From Candidatus Peregrinibacteria bacterium (GTDB lineage Bacteria > Patescibacteriota > Gracilibacteria > Peribacterales > Peribacteraceae), in contig DAOWDW010000031.1 of assembly GCA_030638845.1 (NCBI GenBank), forward strand, positions 1-8,372: a DNA stretch of 8,372 nt, in the 5' to 3' direction. Below the pieces are notes generated by a model. That model was not told the origin of the DNA. It searched no databases and worked only from the letters and a program-made list of their open reading frames with translations. The position numbers were made by a program, and so were the translations under genes. Each line of letters begins with the position of its first letter. Position 1 is the stretch's first letter. This document shows positions 1 to 7,605 of this stretch, one piece after another.

Positions 1-1
1 A

Positions 2-1204
2 GATATTGGAAGCGCAAAAATAAGAACTGTTGTTGCTGTTTCCGAAGGAGATCGTGACCAAGAGGTTCCAAATATAATTGGTGTTGGCATTTCGCCTTCT
101 CTTGGAATGCGTAATGGACATGTAATAGATGTTGAAGAACTTATTCATAATATTATTTCTTCTTTAGAAGATGCAGAGCGCATGGCGGGAGTTCCTATTA
201 ATCATGTTTTCGTAGGAATGAGTGGTAGTCATATTGAAGCTTTTGATAGTCGTGGAGTTATAGCAATATCTGGTGCAGAAATAACTATGGAAGATGTAGG
301 TAGAGTATTGGAAGCGGCTCAAGCAGTTAGCATTCCTGCAAATAGACGCATACTTCATATAGAACCAAAAGCATATTCTGTAGATGAACAGCATGGTATA
401 AAAAATCCTGTAGGTATGACTGGTATTAGATTAGAAGTGGAAGCACATATAGTTACTGGTCATGTTCAACATGTTAAAAATTTAGAGAAGTGTGTAGACC
501 AAGCAGGTGTAGATATTGATGATTTGGTTCCTGCAACTATTGCATGTGCTGAGTCTGTATTAACAAAGCGTCAAAAAGAACTTGGAACTGTTGTAATAGA
601 CGTAGGAGCTGGAAGTACAAGTGTTGTTGTATTCGAGGAGGGGACTATTCTTCATTCAGTTTCTTTGCCATTAGGAGGGGAAAGTGTAACCAACGATATT
701 GCTATTGGACTAAGAACATCTATAGATACAGCAGAAAAAATTAAAATTGAATTTGGTTCTGTTCTTCCAGAAGAAATTGCAGAACGTGAAATGATAGATC
801 TTTCCACTGTAAGTAAAGTAGATACGCAAACAATAAGTAAGAGGTATATGGCAGAAATTATGCAGGCTAGATATTTTGAAATTTTCTCACTTGTTAAAGA
901 TGAATTAGAGAAGGTAGGTCGTTCTGGCATGTTGCCTGCAGGTGCACTTCTAACTGGCGCTGCTGTAAAGGCACCAGGAGTATTGGATCTTGCAAGAGAT
1001 GTTGTAGGGCTACCAGTTCAAATGGGATTTCCAGTAGATATTGGTGGTGTAATAGAGAAGGTAGATGATCCTGCATATGCAACAGCATTAGGAACATTGG
1101 TATGGGGTATGCGCGAAGGTGACAGCGCGAGTGCCCTTGGTTCTTTCCAAATGAAACGAACGGCTCAACAAGTTACATCTTGGTTTAAGAGTCTTCTCCC
1201 TTAA
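2..1204 (+). CDS. ftsA: Cell division protein FtsA (5'-truncated by the window edge)
   Basis: FtsA is an actin-fold ATPase that tethers FtsZ filaments to the inner face of the membrane and recruits the divisome. The reading frame is open from base 2 and gives 400 visible residues. It begins with the phosphate-1 motif DIGSAKIRTVVAV, so only a few N-terminal residues lie outside the window. The FtsA-specific 1C subdomain follows at about residues 70-150 (GMSGSHIEAFDSRG). Phosphate-2 is VIDVGAGSTS near 198-207, and the adenosine motif GALLTGAAVKAPG is near 314-326. The last residues, QQVTSWFKSLLP, form the expected amphipathic membrane-targeting helix. The ATG at 107 was rejected as the start because it would remove phosphate-1. 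The gene ends with TAA 30 nt before ftsZ, in the same direction, which is the classic division-gene order. MreB and other actin-like ATPases are unlikely given the 1C domain and the C-terminal helix. Confidence 0.95.
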   Translation, partial: DIGSAKIRTVVAVSEGDRDQEVPNIIGVGISPSLGMRNGHVIDVEELIHNIISSLEDAERMAGVPINHVFVGMSGSHIEAFDSRGVIAISGAEITMEDVGRVLEAAQAVSIPANRRILHIEPKAYSVDEQHGIKNPVGMTGIRLEVEAHIVTGHVQHVKNLEKCVDQAGVDIDDLVPATIACAESVLTKRQKELGTVVIDVGAGSTSVVVFEEGTILHSVSLPLGGESVTNDIAIGLRTSIDTAEKIKIEFGSVLPEEIAEREMIDLSTVSKVDTQTISKRYMAEIMQARYFEIFSLVKDELEKVGRSGMLPAGALLTGAAVKAPGVLDLARDVVGLPVQMGFPVDIGGVIEKVDDPAYATALGTLVWGMREGDSASALGSFQMKRTAQQVTSWFKSLLP

Positions 1205-1234
1205 TTTTTTTCGCATTTCTCCCCCTTTCTTTCC
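1205..1234 (+). promoter_or_regulatory. Polypyrimidine leader in place of a Shine-Dalgarno site, ftsZ
   Basis: The whole 30-nt gap between the ftsA stop and the ftsZ ATG consists of pyrimidines except for G1213 and A1215, with a CCCCC run at 1221-1225. There is no purine-rich sequence able to pair with the 16S anti-Shine-Dalgarno. Initiation here must rely on something else, such as an unstructured leader, ribosomal protein S1 contact, or reinitiation after ftsA. The composition is seen directly; the mechanism is inference. No hairpin was found, so the T run at 1205-1211 is not a credible terminator. Confidence 0.5.
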
Positions 1235-2485
1235 ATGTCAGATACACTTCGTTCTCTCTTCAGTGCCCAAAAGTCCGGTGTTAACCTCGGTGCTGGCGAT
1301 GACGGATCCGCAGGATCTCAATCTTCTACTCATGAAGTATGCCCAGATATGACACCCGGTGCAGACATTCGCGTACTAGGAACTGGTGGTGGTGGTGCCA
1401 ATGCTGTAAAGCGTATGCTTGAAGCAAAGGTACAAGGTGTTGAATTTATTTCTGTTAATACAGATATTCAAGCGCTTTACCATAACCCTGCTCCTAAGAA
1501 AATTACCATTGGCCGTGGAACAACCAGAGGTCTTGGTGCTGGTGCAAATCCAGATATTGGTAAGAAAGCAGCAGAAGAAAGCAGTGAGGAAATAAAGTCT
1601 GCTTTAGAAGGAACAGATATGCTCTTCATTACTGCAGGTCTTGGTGGTGGAACAGGAAGTGGAAGTATTTCTGTTATTGCAGAAATTGCACGGAGTTTAG
1701 GTATAGTAACTGTTGGTGTTGTAACAAAGCCATTTAGTTTTGAAGGACTTAAAAGAAAGAAACAGGCAGAAGATGCATTGGATACATTACAAGGAAAAGT
1801 AGATACGCTTATTACTATTCCAAATGACAAAATTTTAAGTCTTATAGATAAAACAACTCCACTAACAGAAGCATTCCAAGTGGTAGATGAGGTACTTCAG
1901 CATGCTATAGAAGGTATTGCTAGTCTTATTACTGTTCATGGTCTTGTTAACGTAGACTTCGCAGACGTTAAATCTATTATGCAAGATGCTGGTACTGCTC
2001 TTATGGGAATTGGATACGGAACAGGGGATAGCCGTGCAGCAGAAGCTGCTCGTGCTGCTGTAGATAGCCCATTGTTGGAATTATCAATTGATGGGGCTAA
2101 AGGAGTTTTGTTTAATATTACAGGAGGAAATGACCTTTCTATGTTTGAAGTAGACGAAGCCGCTCGAATAGTTACGGAAGCTGCAGACCCAGAAGCCAAT
2201 GTAATTTTTGGTGCTGTAATAGACGAAAATTACACAGGACAAGTTAAATGTACTGTTATTGCTACTGGATTTGAAACAGAGCCAGAGTCTGTACGCAGAA
2301 CATTTACACCAGGTGTTGGTGTTTCTTCTACTGCTAAAAATTCTCTCTCAGGTTCTTCTTCAGAAAGAACTTTAGATGATTCTAGAAAGACAGATGCTTC
2401 CTTCGAAGCACTTTCTACTTCTGCAGACTTAGACATGGAAGAGCTAGAGGTTCCTGCGTTTATGAGGAAGAAAGTAGGTAAATAG
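1235..2485 (+). CDS. ftsZ: Cell division GTPase FtsZ
   Basis: FtsZ is the tubulin-like GTPase that polymerises into the cytokinetic Z-ring. The product is 416 residues. The GTP-binding T1 loop GTGGGGAN is at about 49-56, the tubulin signature GGGTGSG (T4) at 137-143, and TIPNDK at 194-199. The T7 synergy loop NVDFADV has Asn239, Asp241 and Asp244, corresponding to the residues that complete GTP hydrolysis in the neighbouring subunit. A variable linker rich in Ser and Thr (about 355-395) leads to the C-terminal peptide LEVPAFMRKK, the usual docking site for FtsA, which is encoded immediately upstream. The first 44 residues are a Gly/Ser-rich extension before the GTPase fold, and its codons are more GC-rich than the rest of the gene. 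ATG 1235 was chosen as the only early ATG giving full length. Met39 is an alternative that keeps the fold, and neither start has a clear ribosome-binding site. Confidence 0.97.
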   Translation: MSDTLRSLFSAQKSGVNLGAGDDGSAGSQSSTHEVCPDMTPGADIRVLGTGGGGANAVKRMLEAKVQGVEFISVNTDIQALYHNPAPKKITIGRGTTRGLGAGANPDIGKKAAEESSEEIKSALEGTDMLFITAGLGGGTGSGSISVIAEIARSLGIVTVGVVTKPFSFEGLKRKKQAEDALDTLQGKVDTLITIPNDKILSLIDKTTPLTEAFQVVDEVLQHAIEGIASLITVHGLVNVDFADVKSIMQDAGTALMGIGYGTGDSRAAEAARAAVDSPLLELSIDGAKGVLFNITGGNDLSMFEVDEAARIVTEAADPEANVIFGAVIDENYTGQVKCTVIATGFETEPESVRRTFTPGVGVSSTAKNSLSGSSSERTLDDSRKTDASFEALSTSADLDMEELEVPAFMRKKVGK

Positions 2486-2488
2486 AAG

Positions 2489-2604
2489 TGCAGAATGTAA
2501 AATGCAAAATATGGAATAAGTTATAAAACTAAGATATTTCTTTATCCTAAATTGTTCTAATCTTCGAAGGCTTTGCAATGGTTTTGATTATTCTGCATTC
2601 TGCA
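2489..2604. repeat. Imperfect inverted repeat in the ftsZ/dut convergent gap
   Basis: The left arm at 2489-2503 (TGCAGAATGTAAAAT) and the right arm at 2590-2604 (ATTCTGCATTCTGCA) are complementary at 13 of 15 positions. The perfect core is TGCAGAATG/CATTCTGCA. A second nested pair, TGCAAA at 2503-2508 and TTTGCA at 2572-2577, lies inside. The arms begin 3 nt after the ftsZ stop and end 8 nt before the last base of dut. Both arms are made of repeated short words (GCAGAATG, AATGCA, ATTCTGC). The position between two convergent genes would suit a bidirectional terminator or transcript end, but no clean U tract follows a tight stem. A degenerate mobile repeat is equally possible. Confidence 0.5.
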
Positions 2605-2612
2605 TTTTTCAT

Positions 2613-3041
2613 TCAATCTGTGGAACCAAATCCGCCTCTAGTCTCAACTCCATGCCCGTCTACCTCTTTCCACTGCGCCTGGTCTACTCTTACAAATATA
2701 CCCTGAGCTATGCGTTCTCCTCTTTCAACTGTAACAGGTGAGTCGGTTATGTTTTGTACTTGAATAAGTATTTCATCTTCTTCTCCGTGATAATCTTGGT
2801 CTATTATTCCAATAGAATGTGGGCAAACTAAGCCCTTTTTTCTTGGTAGAGATGACCTAGGAGAAATAAGAAGCATGTGCTCTTTAGGCACCTTAACTAT
2901 TACATTCCCAGGTACCAAGCCTATTTCCTTTGGTTTTATAACAGTTGTTTCTCTTGTAACAAAGTCAAACCCCACAGCGCCTTTACTTTCGTATTTAGGT
3001 AAGGGGAGAGAAGTGTCTATACGTGAAATTTCGATTTGCAT
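2613..3041 (-). CDS. dut: dUTP diphosphatase (dUTPase), trimeric type
   Basis: The enzyme hydrolyses dUTP to dUMP and pyrophosphate, keeping uracil out of DNA and feeding dTMP synthesis. Using ATG 3041 the product is 142 residues, a normal length for the homotrimeric family. All five motifs appear in order: motif 1 GAVGFDF (21-27), motif 2 PRSSLPRKKGL (61-71), motif 3 GIIDQDYHGE (78-87) with the catalytic-type Asp81 and base-stacking Tyr84, motif 4 RGERIAQGI (107-115), and the C-terminal P-loop-like motif 5 RGGFGSTD (135-142). Motif 2 has Ser-Ser where PRSGL is commonest, and motif 1 has FDF rather than the common YDL. The reading frame can be extended two codons to a TTG at 3047, but the ATG fits the family N-terminus better. 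The gene lies 69 nt downstream of the giant metalloprotease gene on the same strand and converges on ftsZ. Confidence 0.95.
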   Translation of the reverse strand: MQIEISRIDTSLPLPKYESKGAVGFDFVTRETTVIKPKEIGLVPGNVIVKVPKEHMLLISPRSSLPRKKGLVCPHSIGIIDQDYHGEEDEILIQVQNITDSPVTVERGERIAQGIFVRVDQAQWKEVDGHGVETRGGFGSTD

Positions 3042-3081
3042 ATGCAATCATCTTATCAGAAATAATCAATTTTTATTACTT

Positions 3082-3087
3082 ATTATA
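3082..3087 (-). promoter_or_regulatory. Possible -10 box upstream of dut
   Basis: On the minus strand TATAAT occurs at 3087-3082, which would place transcription start near 3075 and give a leader of about 34 nt before ATG 3041. No convincing -35 hexamer sits 16-18 nt upstream, and the surroundings are so AT-rich that a chance match is plausible. If real, it would let dut be expressed apart from the upstream metalloprotease gene. Confidence 0.25.
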
Positions 3088-3110
3088 TATTTCTTTTATT
3101 CTTTTCAGCT

Positions 3111-6100
3111 CTAAGCTGACAGGAAGAACTTCCTAGTATTATCTTTTGTAACATCATCTTCATTTGCCTCTTCACGAAGTCTTAGTTTTTCATCTGTATG
3201 ATTTGCAAATTTCTTTAGAGTTTCTTTTAGTATTTCAGGGTTTTTTATAAGTGCTTTTGTTAGCATGTCTACAAATACTCCTGTTGAATTGTATATTTCT
3301 TTAACTTTTTCTTCATCTTGGGAGTTTGTATTTCCTTGAATCCTGAATAGATATTGTTCTTTACTTATTTTTGTTTGCTTCTCAAATTCTATCCAATTAA
3401 ATTTATCTTTTAGTTCTTCTAATAAATCATTTACGAATGCGTTATTGCTATCTCTAAATACTTTTGTTGCCTTTCCGCCAGTAGAGGGGCCAGATTGCTC
3501 AAATTCTGTCCAACTAAGTGTTGGTAATCCTTCTTTATGTTTTGCATTTTTTGTAAGTATATTATCCATTTGAATATATGAGGCTATGGTTCCTGCTATG
3601 TTTTTAGCATCCGCAGAACTAAATCTGGCTAATTGGATTCCTTCATCTCCCATTTCAGCTATTCTTGCAAATGTTTTAAATTTAGTTCCAAATCCTGTGT
3701 ATGCATTTCTCCATCCTTCTCGTGTTATTTTTTGTCTACCTCCAGATACAACGTCTGCAGCACCGTTTATTTGGTTGTAGTCCAGTTGCCCAATAAGAGT
3801 TGGTATATCTTCATGGTCTATGTTTTCTAGTACTCGGTCTGCAGCTTTAGATACCCTCATACGTACGTTTTCGTCTCTCATCACTTCCAATTGCAGCCAT
3901 AGTGTTGTTTTAGATCCTGGAGCATATGGGTTGTTTTTTTCTTCTAAGCGTTTTCCAATTGCATCAATTTCTCCATATGAATTATTTCGTCCGTAGAAGT
4001 AATCTATAAATGGGAATTGCATTAGTACTCCACCTTTTTCTCCAGCGAGTACCCTAAGTCTGTCTATAGAAATAAGTCCATGACGAACTCCTTGCACTAA
4101 ATAAAAGAATTTGTCTTGCATGGTCATTTTTCCATTTTCTATAGAATATTTTAATATCTTCTCAAATTTGTGAGGGTTAACACTGTTTGGAACTGGTCTC
4201 CTTGGTGGCCCTTTTGCATCTATCCAAATTTTAAGTTGCTGAGCAAGATTGGTAGAGAGCCCATTGGTATTACCTAATTGGTCTGCAGCTTCTGTAAATT
4301 TCTCCATTTCACTATTGTAATTACTATCATTTGCTCTTCTCCATTCATTGTATTTGTCTTTGTCGTCCCAAATGTCGGTTATTATTCTTCGTAGCCATTC
4401 ATCTCGTAAAAGGTCGTCATCTCTACATGCTTCTATAGGCATAGGAGCGCCAGACATTTCTATTAGTTTTTTCCATAGATCTTCGTTGTTCCAGTCTAAT
4501 CGTCCTTTTTCATATAGCAGTTCTAAAATTGCACGCATTTGGTCTTTGTTTGTTACATTTCCAACCATATCTCCAAGTTCGTATGGATCTATTTCTTTAA
4601 GTGCATCTTTCCATTTAGTAACTTCTTCAAGTTCGGATGAATGTCCGCGTTTGTTGTATTCATGTTTTAGCTGTCCTGCATATTTTGCACCTAGAAACCA
4701 AAGGTTGTTATCTGGAATTATGCTTGTTATTAGTTCTCCAACTTTGTTTCTTTTGGCTTGGCTACTACGTTCCCACATTCGTTTTAAGTCTTCTCCTCCA
4801 TCTTTTACTGCTTTTACTATGTCCATTATGCTTAAAAATGTTACTCCATCAAAAAATGCGCTTAATCCAGTTTTGCCAGTATTTGGTACATTATCTACAA
4901 GTAGTTGTTCTTTATTAAATGCAATTATACTATCAATTATTTCTTCGAAATTTTCATCTTTCTTTATTTGAGTAAGTCTACTCATTCCTTGTTCTTCATC
5001 TATATTATTTCTTAGGTATGGGTCTTCTATATGTTCTTTTAATTCTTTCATAAATCTTTCATACCACTCCTTTATTTCTCCATTTTGTGGATGAGAGGGG
5101 TAAGAAATTGTAAATCGCTTTGCAATATTTGCTTGTTGTATTATTTCTTGTACTTTTCCATTTAAGTTGATTATTTCTACTTCACTTGAGCTTCCTCTAG
5201 AAGTTGGAGTTAATGAGTCTGCATCTAAATCATCTGTCATAAACATACCTTTTTCACTTGTTGAAAGTAGTTCTTTAGGTACTGCAGTTTGTACATCTTT
5301 GCTTCTTTGTTTTTCGAGCAAATTAAATAACTTATGTTCTATCTTTTTATATTCATCTGGATTTTGTGGCACTTTTCTTCCTTCGTGTATCCAACTTGCG
5401 TACCTTACCCATAGTTCGTCCATTAGTAGATCTTTTTTTTCATTATCGTCATCCCTTTCAGGAATTTTCCATTTTAATTCAAGTGCTTTTAAGTCTTGTA
5501 GAGCAGATTCTCCTGTCTCATCTGCTTGTAACATTAACATGTTATATGACTTAAATAACAGATCTGGGAAAAGGCTAGTTTTGCGTACAAATTTATCTAT
5601 TATTGCGTGTCCTGTTTCATGATGTAATACATGAGATTGTTGTTCTGGGCTTATTGCACGATCGGTATTAATAAATATTTCTCCATTTCCATGACTGTAA
5701 TAACCTTGTGCCTCATTAAGTCCTTTTATTCTATCAAATATTGCTTGATGCTCTTTAGAATTAACATAATTTACTTTTGTATTATTTTTTATTTCTTCAA
5801 TTTGATTAATTGCTTTTTCAATTTTTTCCAAAGTTGCAGCAGAATCTCTTAACAATTCATTTGATTCATATACAGGGGCAGAACATTTCTTTTCAATGTT
5901 TTGGAATATTCCATCTAGTCTTTTTTTAATTCCAATTCCTTCTGAGACTTCATGTGAAAGTTCTTCACAAAGTTGCCCATTTGGAAGTAGATGGTTTCTA
6001 AGCTGTTCACTTCTTACTCTTAATGTATTTGCTAACTGTGCTCTTTTATTTAAATTTTCAGGAACTTCTTGGCTTTCTAGTGTTTCGTTTCCACTTATTA

Positions 6101-7604
6101 TTAAGTCTGCAACAGATTCGTTTTCTAGAGTCACAAGACACATGGTCATATTTCTTTGTTTAGATACATCACTATAATTCATTGAGAGTAAATCATGAGT
6201 ATTTGGATCTATTTCTGCGTGTGGCTTTTCCGCGAATGGAAGAAGTAAATCTCGTGTTTCCTGAAAAGTAATTGCCATTTTTAATGCTTCTTCTTCATCT
6301 ACTCCAAATACTTTCTGCATTCTTTTCAATAAATCTGGGTTCCCTTTCCATTTTTCAAAAAATAGTTTCAGTCTTCTTGCAGTATCTGCTGCCCATGCCA
6401 TTGCTCTTTGGTGTCTTATTCTTTCTCTTCCAAATAATCCTAGATCTGGTTTTTTATCATCTAATTCTATTTCATTTTCAAGTTCCGAAAGTTGAGTCAA
6501 AATATCTACTGCTTCTTGTGTAAATTGATTTGTTTCTATTTGGCGGCCTCGTGCTTTTTTAATAAGTATTCCTGCATCTGTAATTACTTGTACCAGTCCC
6601 TCTTTGCTAATTCCTAAATCTGCAGCTGTAGCTCCAAGATCATTTGTTCCATATTTTTCGAAGTAGGTTTGCATGCGTTCTTCAAATTTTTTGTTAACTA
6701 CTTCTGTTTTTGCTTTTAGTACGTCAAATAAATGGTTTTTAAGTTGAGAAATACTTCCTTTAAGGGATGCAAGTGTGTCTCCATGCTTCTCTTCATCAGG
6801 TCCAAATTCTCGTGCCACCTTGCTTTTAATCTTGCTATCTCTTTTGAAAAGATTCCATACTCTATATAGTAGTTTGTCTTTACCTTCTTCGTTCCCTTTT
6901 CCAATTTGATGAATACTTAGCGCATTTCGTATTTCATCTTCTGTAGTTGATGATGATTTTGCCCAACCAAGAAAATCATAGTAGTCGGCTTCTCCACTTA
7001 TTACTTCTGGAGATTTCTTTATTTGTTCATCTAGGTCTTTTATTCGCTGAAGTATTACTGATCCATTTGATGTAACGCCTATTTTTCCTTCTAGTATTTC
7101 TTGAATCTTTTCTATGTTCATCGCTTCAGATTCTAAGCTTTTAATTAGTACAGCAATATTTTCTGGGCTTTCCAATGCCTCATTTGCCATATTTTTAAAT
7201 AGTTTAAAGTAAGCCTTTTGTGTACTTACTGCAAATGCAATTTGCTCAATAGAAGCATTATTTGCTTTTTCTCCAAATATTGTTTGTGCAAGTTCTTGTT
7301 GCTTATTATGCGTTAGTCCACTTCCAATTATTTCTTCTATAGCTATTGGTGATTTTTTTAATTTGTTTATAAGTTCTTTTCTTTCAAGTTCTAGCATAGG
7401 GAAGAGGACTGAGTTTCGTGTTTTACTTTGAATTTCAGCAACAGGATCTGGTTCTCTATCAAAAGTGCCCTCTATATTATTTGTTTCTGCATCTTCAGTA
7501 TTCCTATTATTTTCTCCACCTGCATTTTCCCATATAAGCCTACGCTCTCTTGCGAGGCTTTCTTGAAACGCTGCGAGATGACTGAAGGGTTTCCAAAACG
7601 TCAT
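3111..7604 (-). CDS. Giant helical protein with HETGH zinc-metalloprotease motif, unassigned family
   Basis: I do not recognise a named family for this 1497-residue protein. A short acidic, Asn-rich linker (about 27-55) leads into long charged helical stretches. An HTH-like or IF2-N-like segment lies at about 323-350 (TAADLGISKEGLVQVITDAG). The metalloprotease-like core is at about 640-735: a beta strand GEIFIN, then HHETGHAIID with His662, Glu663 and His666, the zinc-binding and catalytic pattern of zincins. Glu730 in DELWVRYASW, 64 residues later, is a candidate third ligand (gluzincin type). A Ser/Thr-rich linker (TPTSRGSSSE, about 799-808) precedes a mostly helical C-terminal half, including FLSIMDIV (923-930) and EKGRLDWNNEDLW (1032-1044). 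No signal peptide or clear membrane helix is visible, so it is probably cytoplasmic. ATG 7604 was chosen because it starts one nucleotide after the upstream stop; a TTG at 7637 would add 11 residues overlapping that gene. Protease activity is inferred, not shown. Confidence 0.85.
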   Translation of the reverse strand: MTFWKPFSHLAAFQESLARERRLIWENAGGENNRNTEDAETNNIEGTFDREPDPVAEIQSKTRNSVLFPMLELERKELINKLKKSPIAIEEIIGSGLTHNKQQELAQTIFGEKANNASIEQIAFAVSTQKAYFKLFKNMANEALESPENIAVLIKSLESEAMNIEKIQEILEGKIGVTSNGSVILQRIKDLDEQIKKSPEVISGEADYYDFLGWAKSSSTTEDEIRNALSIHQIGKGNEEGKDKLLYRVWNLFKRDSKIKSKVAREFGPDEEKHGDTLASLKGSISQLKNHLFDVLKAKTEVVNKKFEERMQTYFEKYGTNDLGATAADLGISKEGLVQVITDAGILIKKARGRQIETNQFTQEAVDILTQLSELENEIELDDKKPDLGLFGRERIRHQRAMAWAADTARRLKLFFEKWKGNPDLLKRMQKVFGVDEEEALKMAITFQETRDLLLPFAEKPHAEIDPNTHDLLSMNYSDVSKQRNMTMCLVTLENESVADLIISGNETLESQEVPENLNKRAQLANTLRVRSEQLRNHLLPNGQLCEELSHEVSEGIGIKKRLDGIFQNIEKKCSAPVYESNELLRDSAATLEKIEKAINQIEEIKNNTKVNYVNSKEHQAIFDRIKGLNEAQGYYSHGNGEIFINTDRAISPEQQSHVLHHETGHAIIDKFVRKTSLFPDLLFKSYNMLMLQADETGESALQDLKALELKWKIPERDDDNEKKDLLMDELWVRYASWIHEGRKVPQNPDEYKKIEHKLFNLLEKQRSKDVQTAVPKELLSTSEKGMFMTDDLDADSLTPTSRGSSSEVEIINLNGKVQEIIQQANIAKRFTISYPSHPQNGEIKEWYERFMKELKEHIEDPYLRNNIDEEQGMSRLTQIKKDENFEEIIDSIIAFNKEQLLVDNVPNTGKTGLSAFFDGVTFLSIMDIVKAVKDGGEDLKRMWERSSQAKRNKVGELITSIIPDNNLWFLGAKYAGQLKHEYNKRGHSSELEEVTKWKDALKEIDPYELGDMVGNVTNKDQMRAILELLYEKGRLDWNNEDLWKKLIEMSGAPMPIEACRDDDLLRDEWLRRIITDIWDDKDKYNEWRRANDSNYNSEMEKFTEAADQLGNTNGLSTNLAQQLKIWIDAKGPPRRPVPNSVNPHKFEKILKYSIENGKMTMQDKFFYLVQGVRHGLISIDRLRVLAGEKGGVLMQFPFIDYFYGRNNSYGEIDAIGKRLEEKNNPYAPGSKTTLWLQLEVMRDENVRMRVSKAADRVLENIDHEDIPTLIGQLDYNQINGAADVVSGGRQKITREGWRNAYTGFGTKFKTFARIAEMGDEGIQLARFSSADAKNIAGTIASYIQMDNILTKNAKHKEGLPTLSWTEFEQSGPSTGGKATKVFRDSNNAFVNDLLEELKDKFNWIEFEKQTKISKEQYLFRIQGNTNSQDEEKVKEIYNSTGVFVDMLTKALIKNPEILKETLKKFANHTDEKLRLREEANEDDVTKDNTRKFFLSA
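5607..5621 (-). other. HETGH zinc-binding motif of the giant protein
   Basis: These codons specify His-Glu-Thr-Gly-His (residues 662-666), preceded by VLH and followed by AIIDKF, so the motif lies on a hydrophobic helix as in zincin metallopeptidases. A predicted beta strand (GEIFINTDRA) comes about 20 residues before it, as in the typical active-site layout. In such folds the two histidines bind zinc and the glutamate activates water. Confidence 0.75.
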
Positions 7605-7605
7605 G

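Noticed and set aside
107..1204. ftsA starting at the ATG at 107
   Set aside because: The frame is open to base 2 and the first codons encode the phosphate-1 motif DIGSAKIRTVVAV, which a functional FtsA needs.
1205..1211. T run after ftsA as an intrinsic terminator
   Set aside because: No hairpin precedes it, and ftsZ follows within 30 nt in the same direction.
3105..3119. Hairpin TCAGCT-CTA-AGCTGA containing the giant gene's stop codon in its loop
   Set aside because: A 6-bp stem with no U tract on either strand is too weak to call a terminator. The stop codon in the loop is probably coincidence.
4348..4971. 207-aa plus-strand open frame (and similar ones at 5167-5622, 5896-6177, 3586-3780)
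   Set aside because: All are antisense to the giant gene. Their Ser/Leu/Phe-rich products are what its complementary strand gives by chance.
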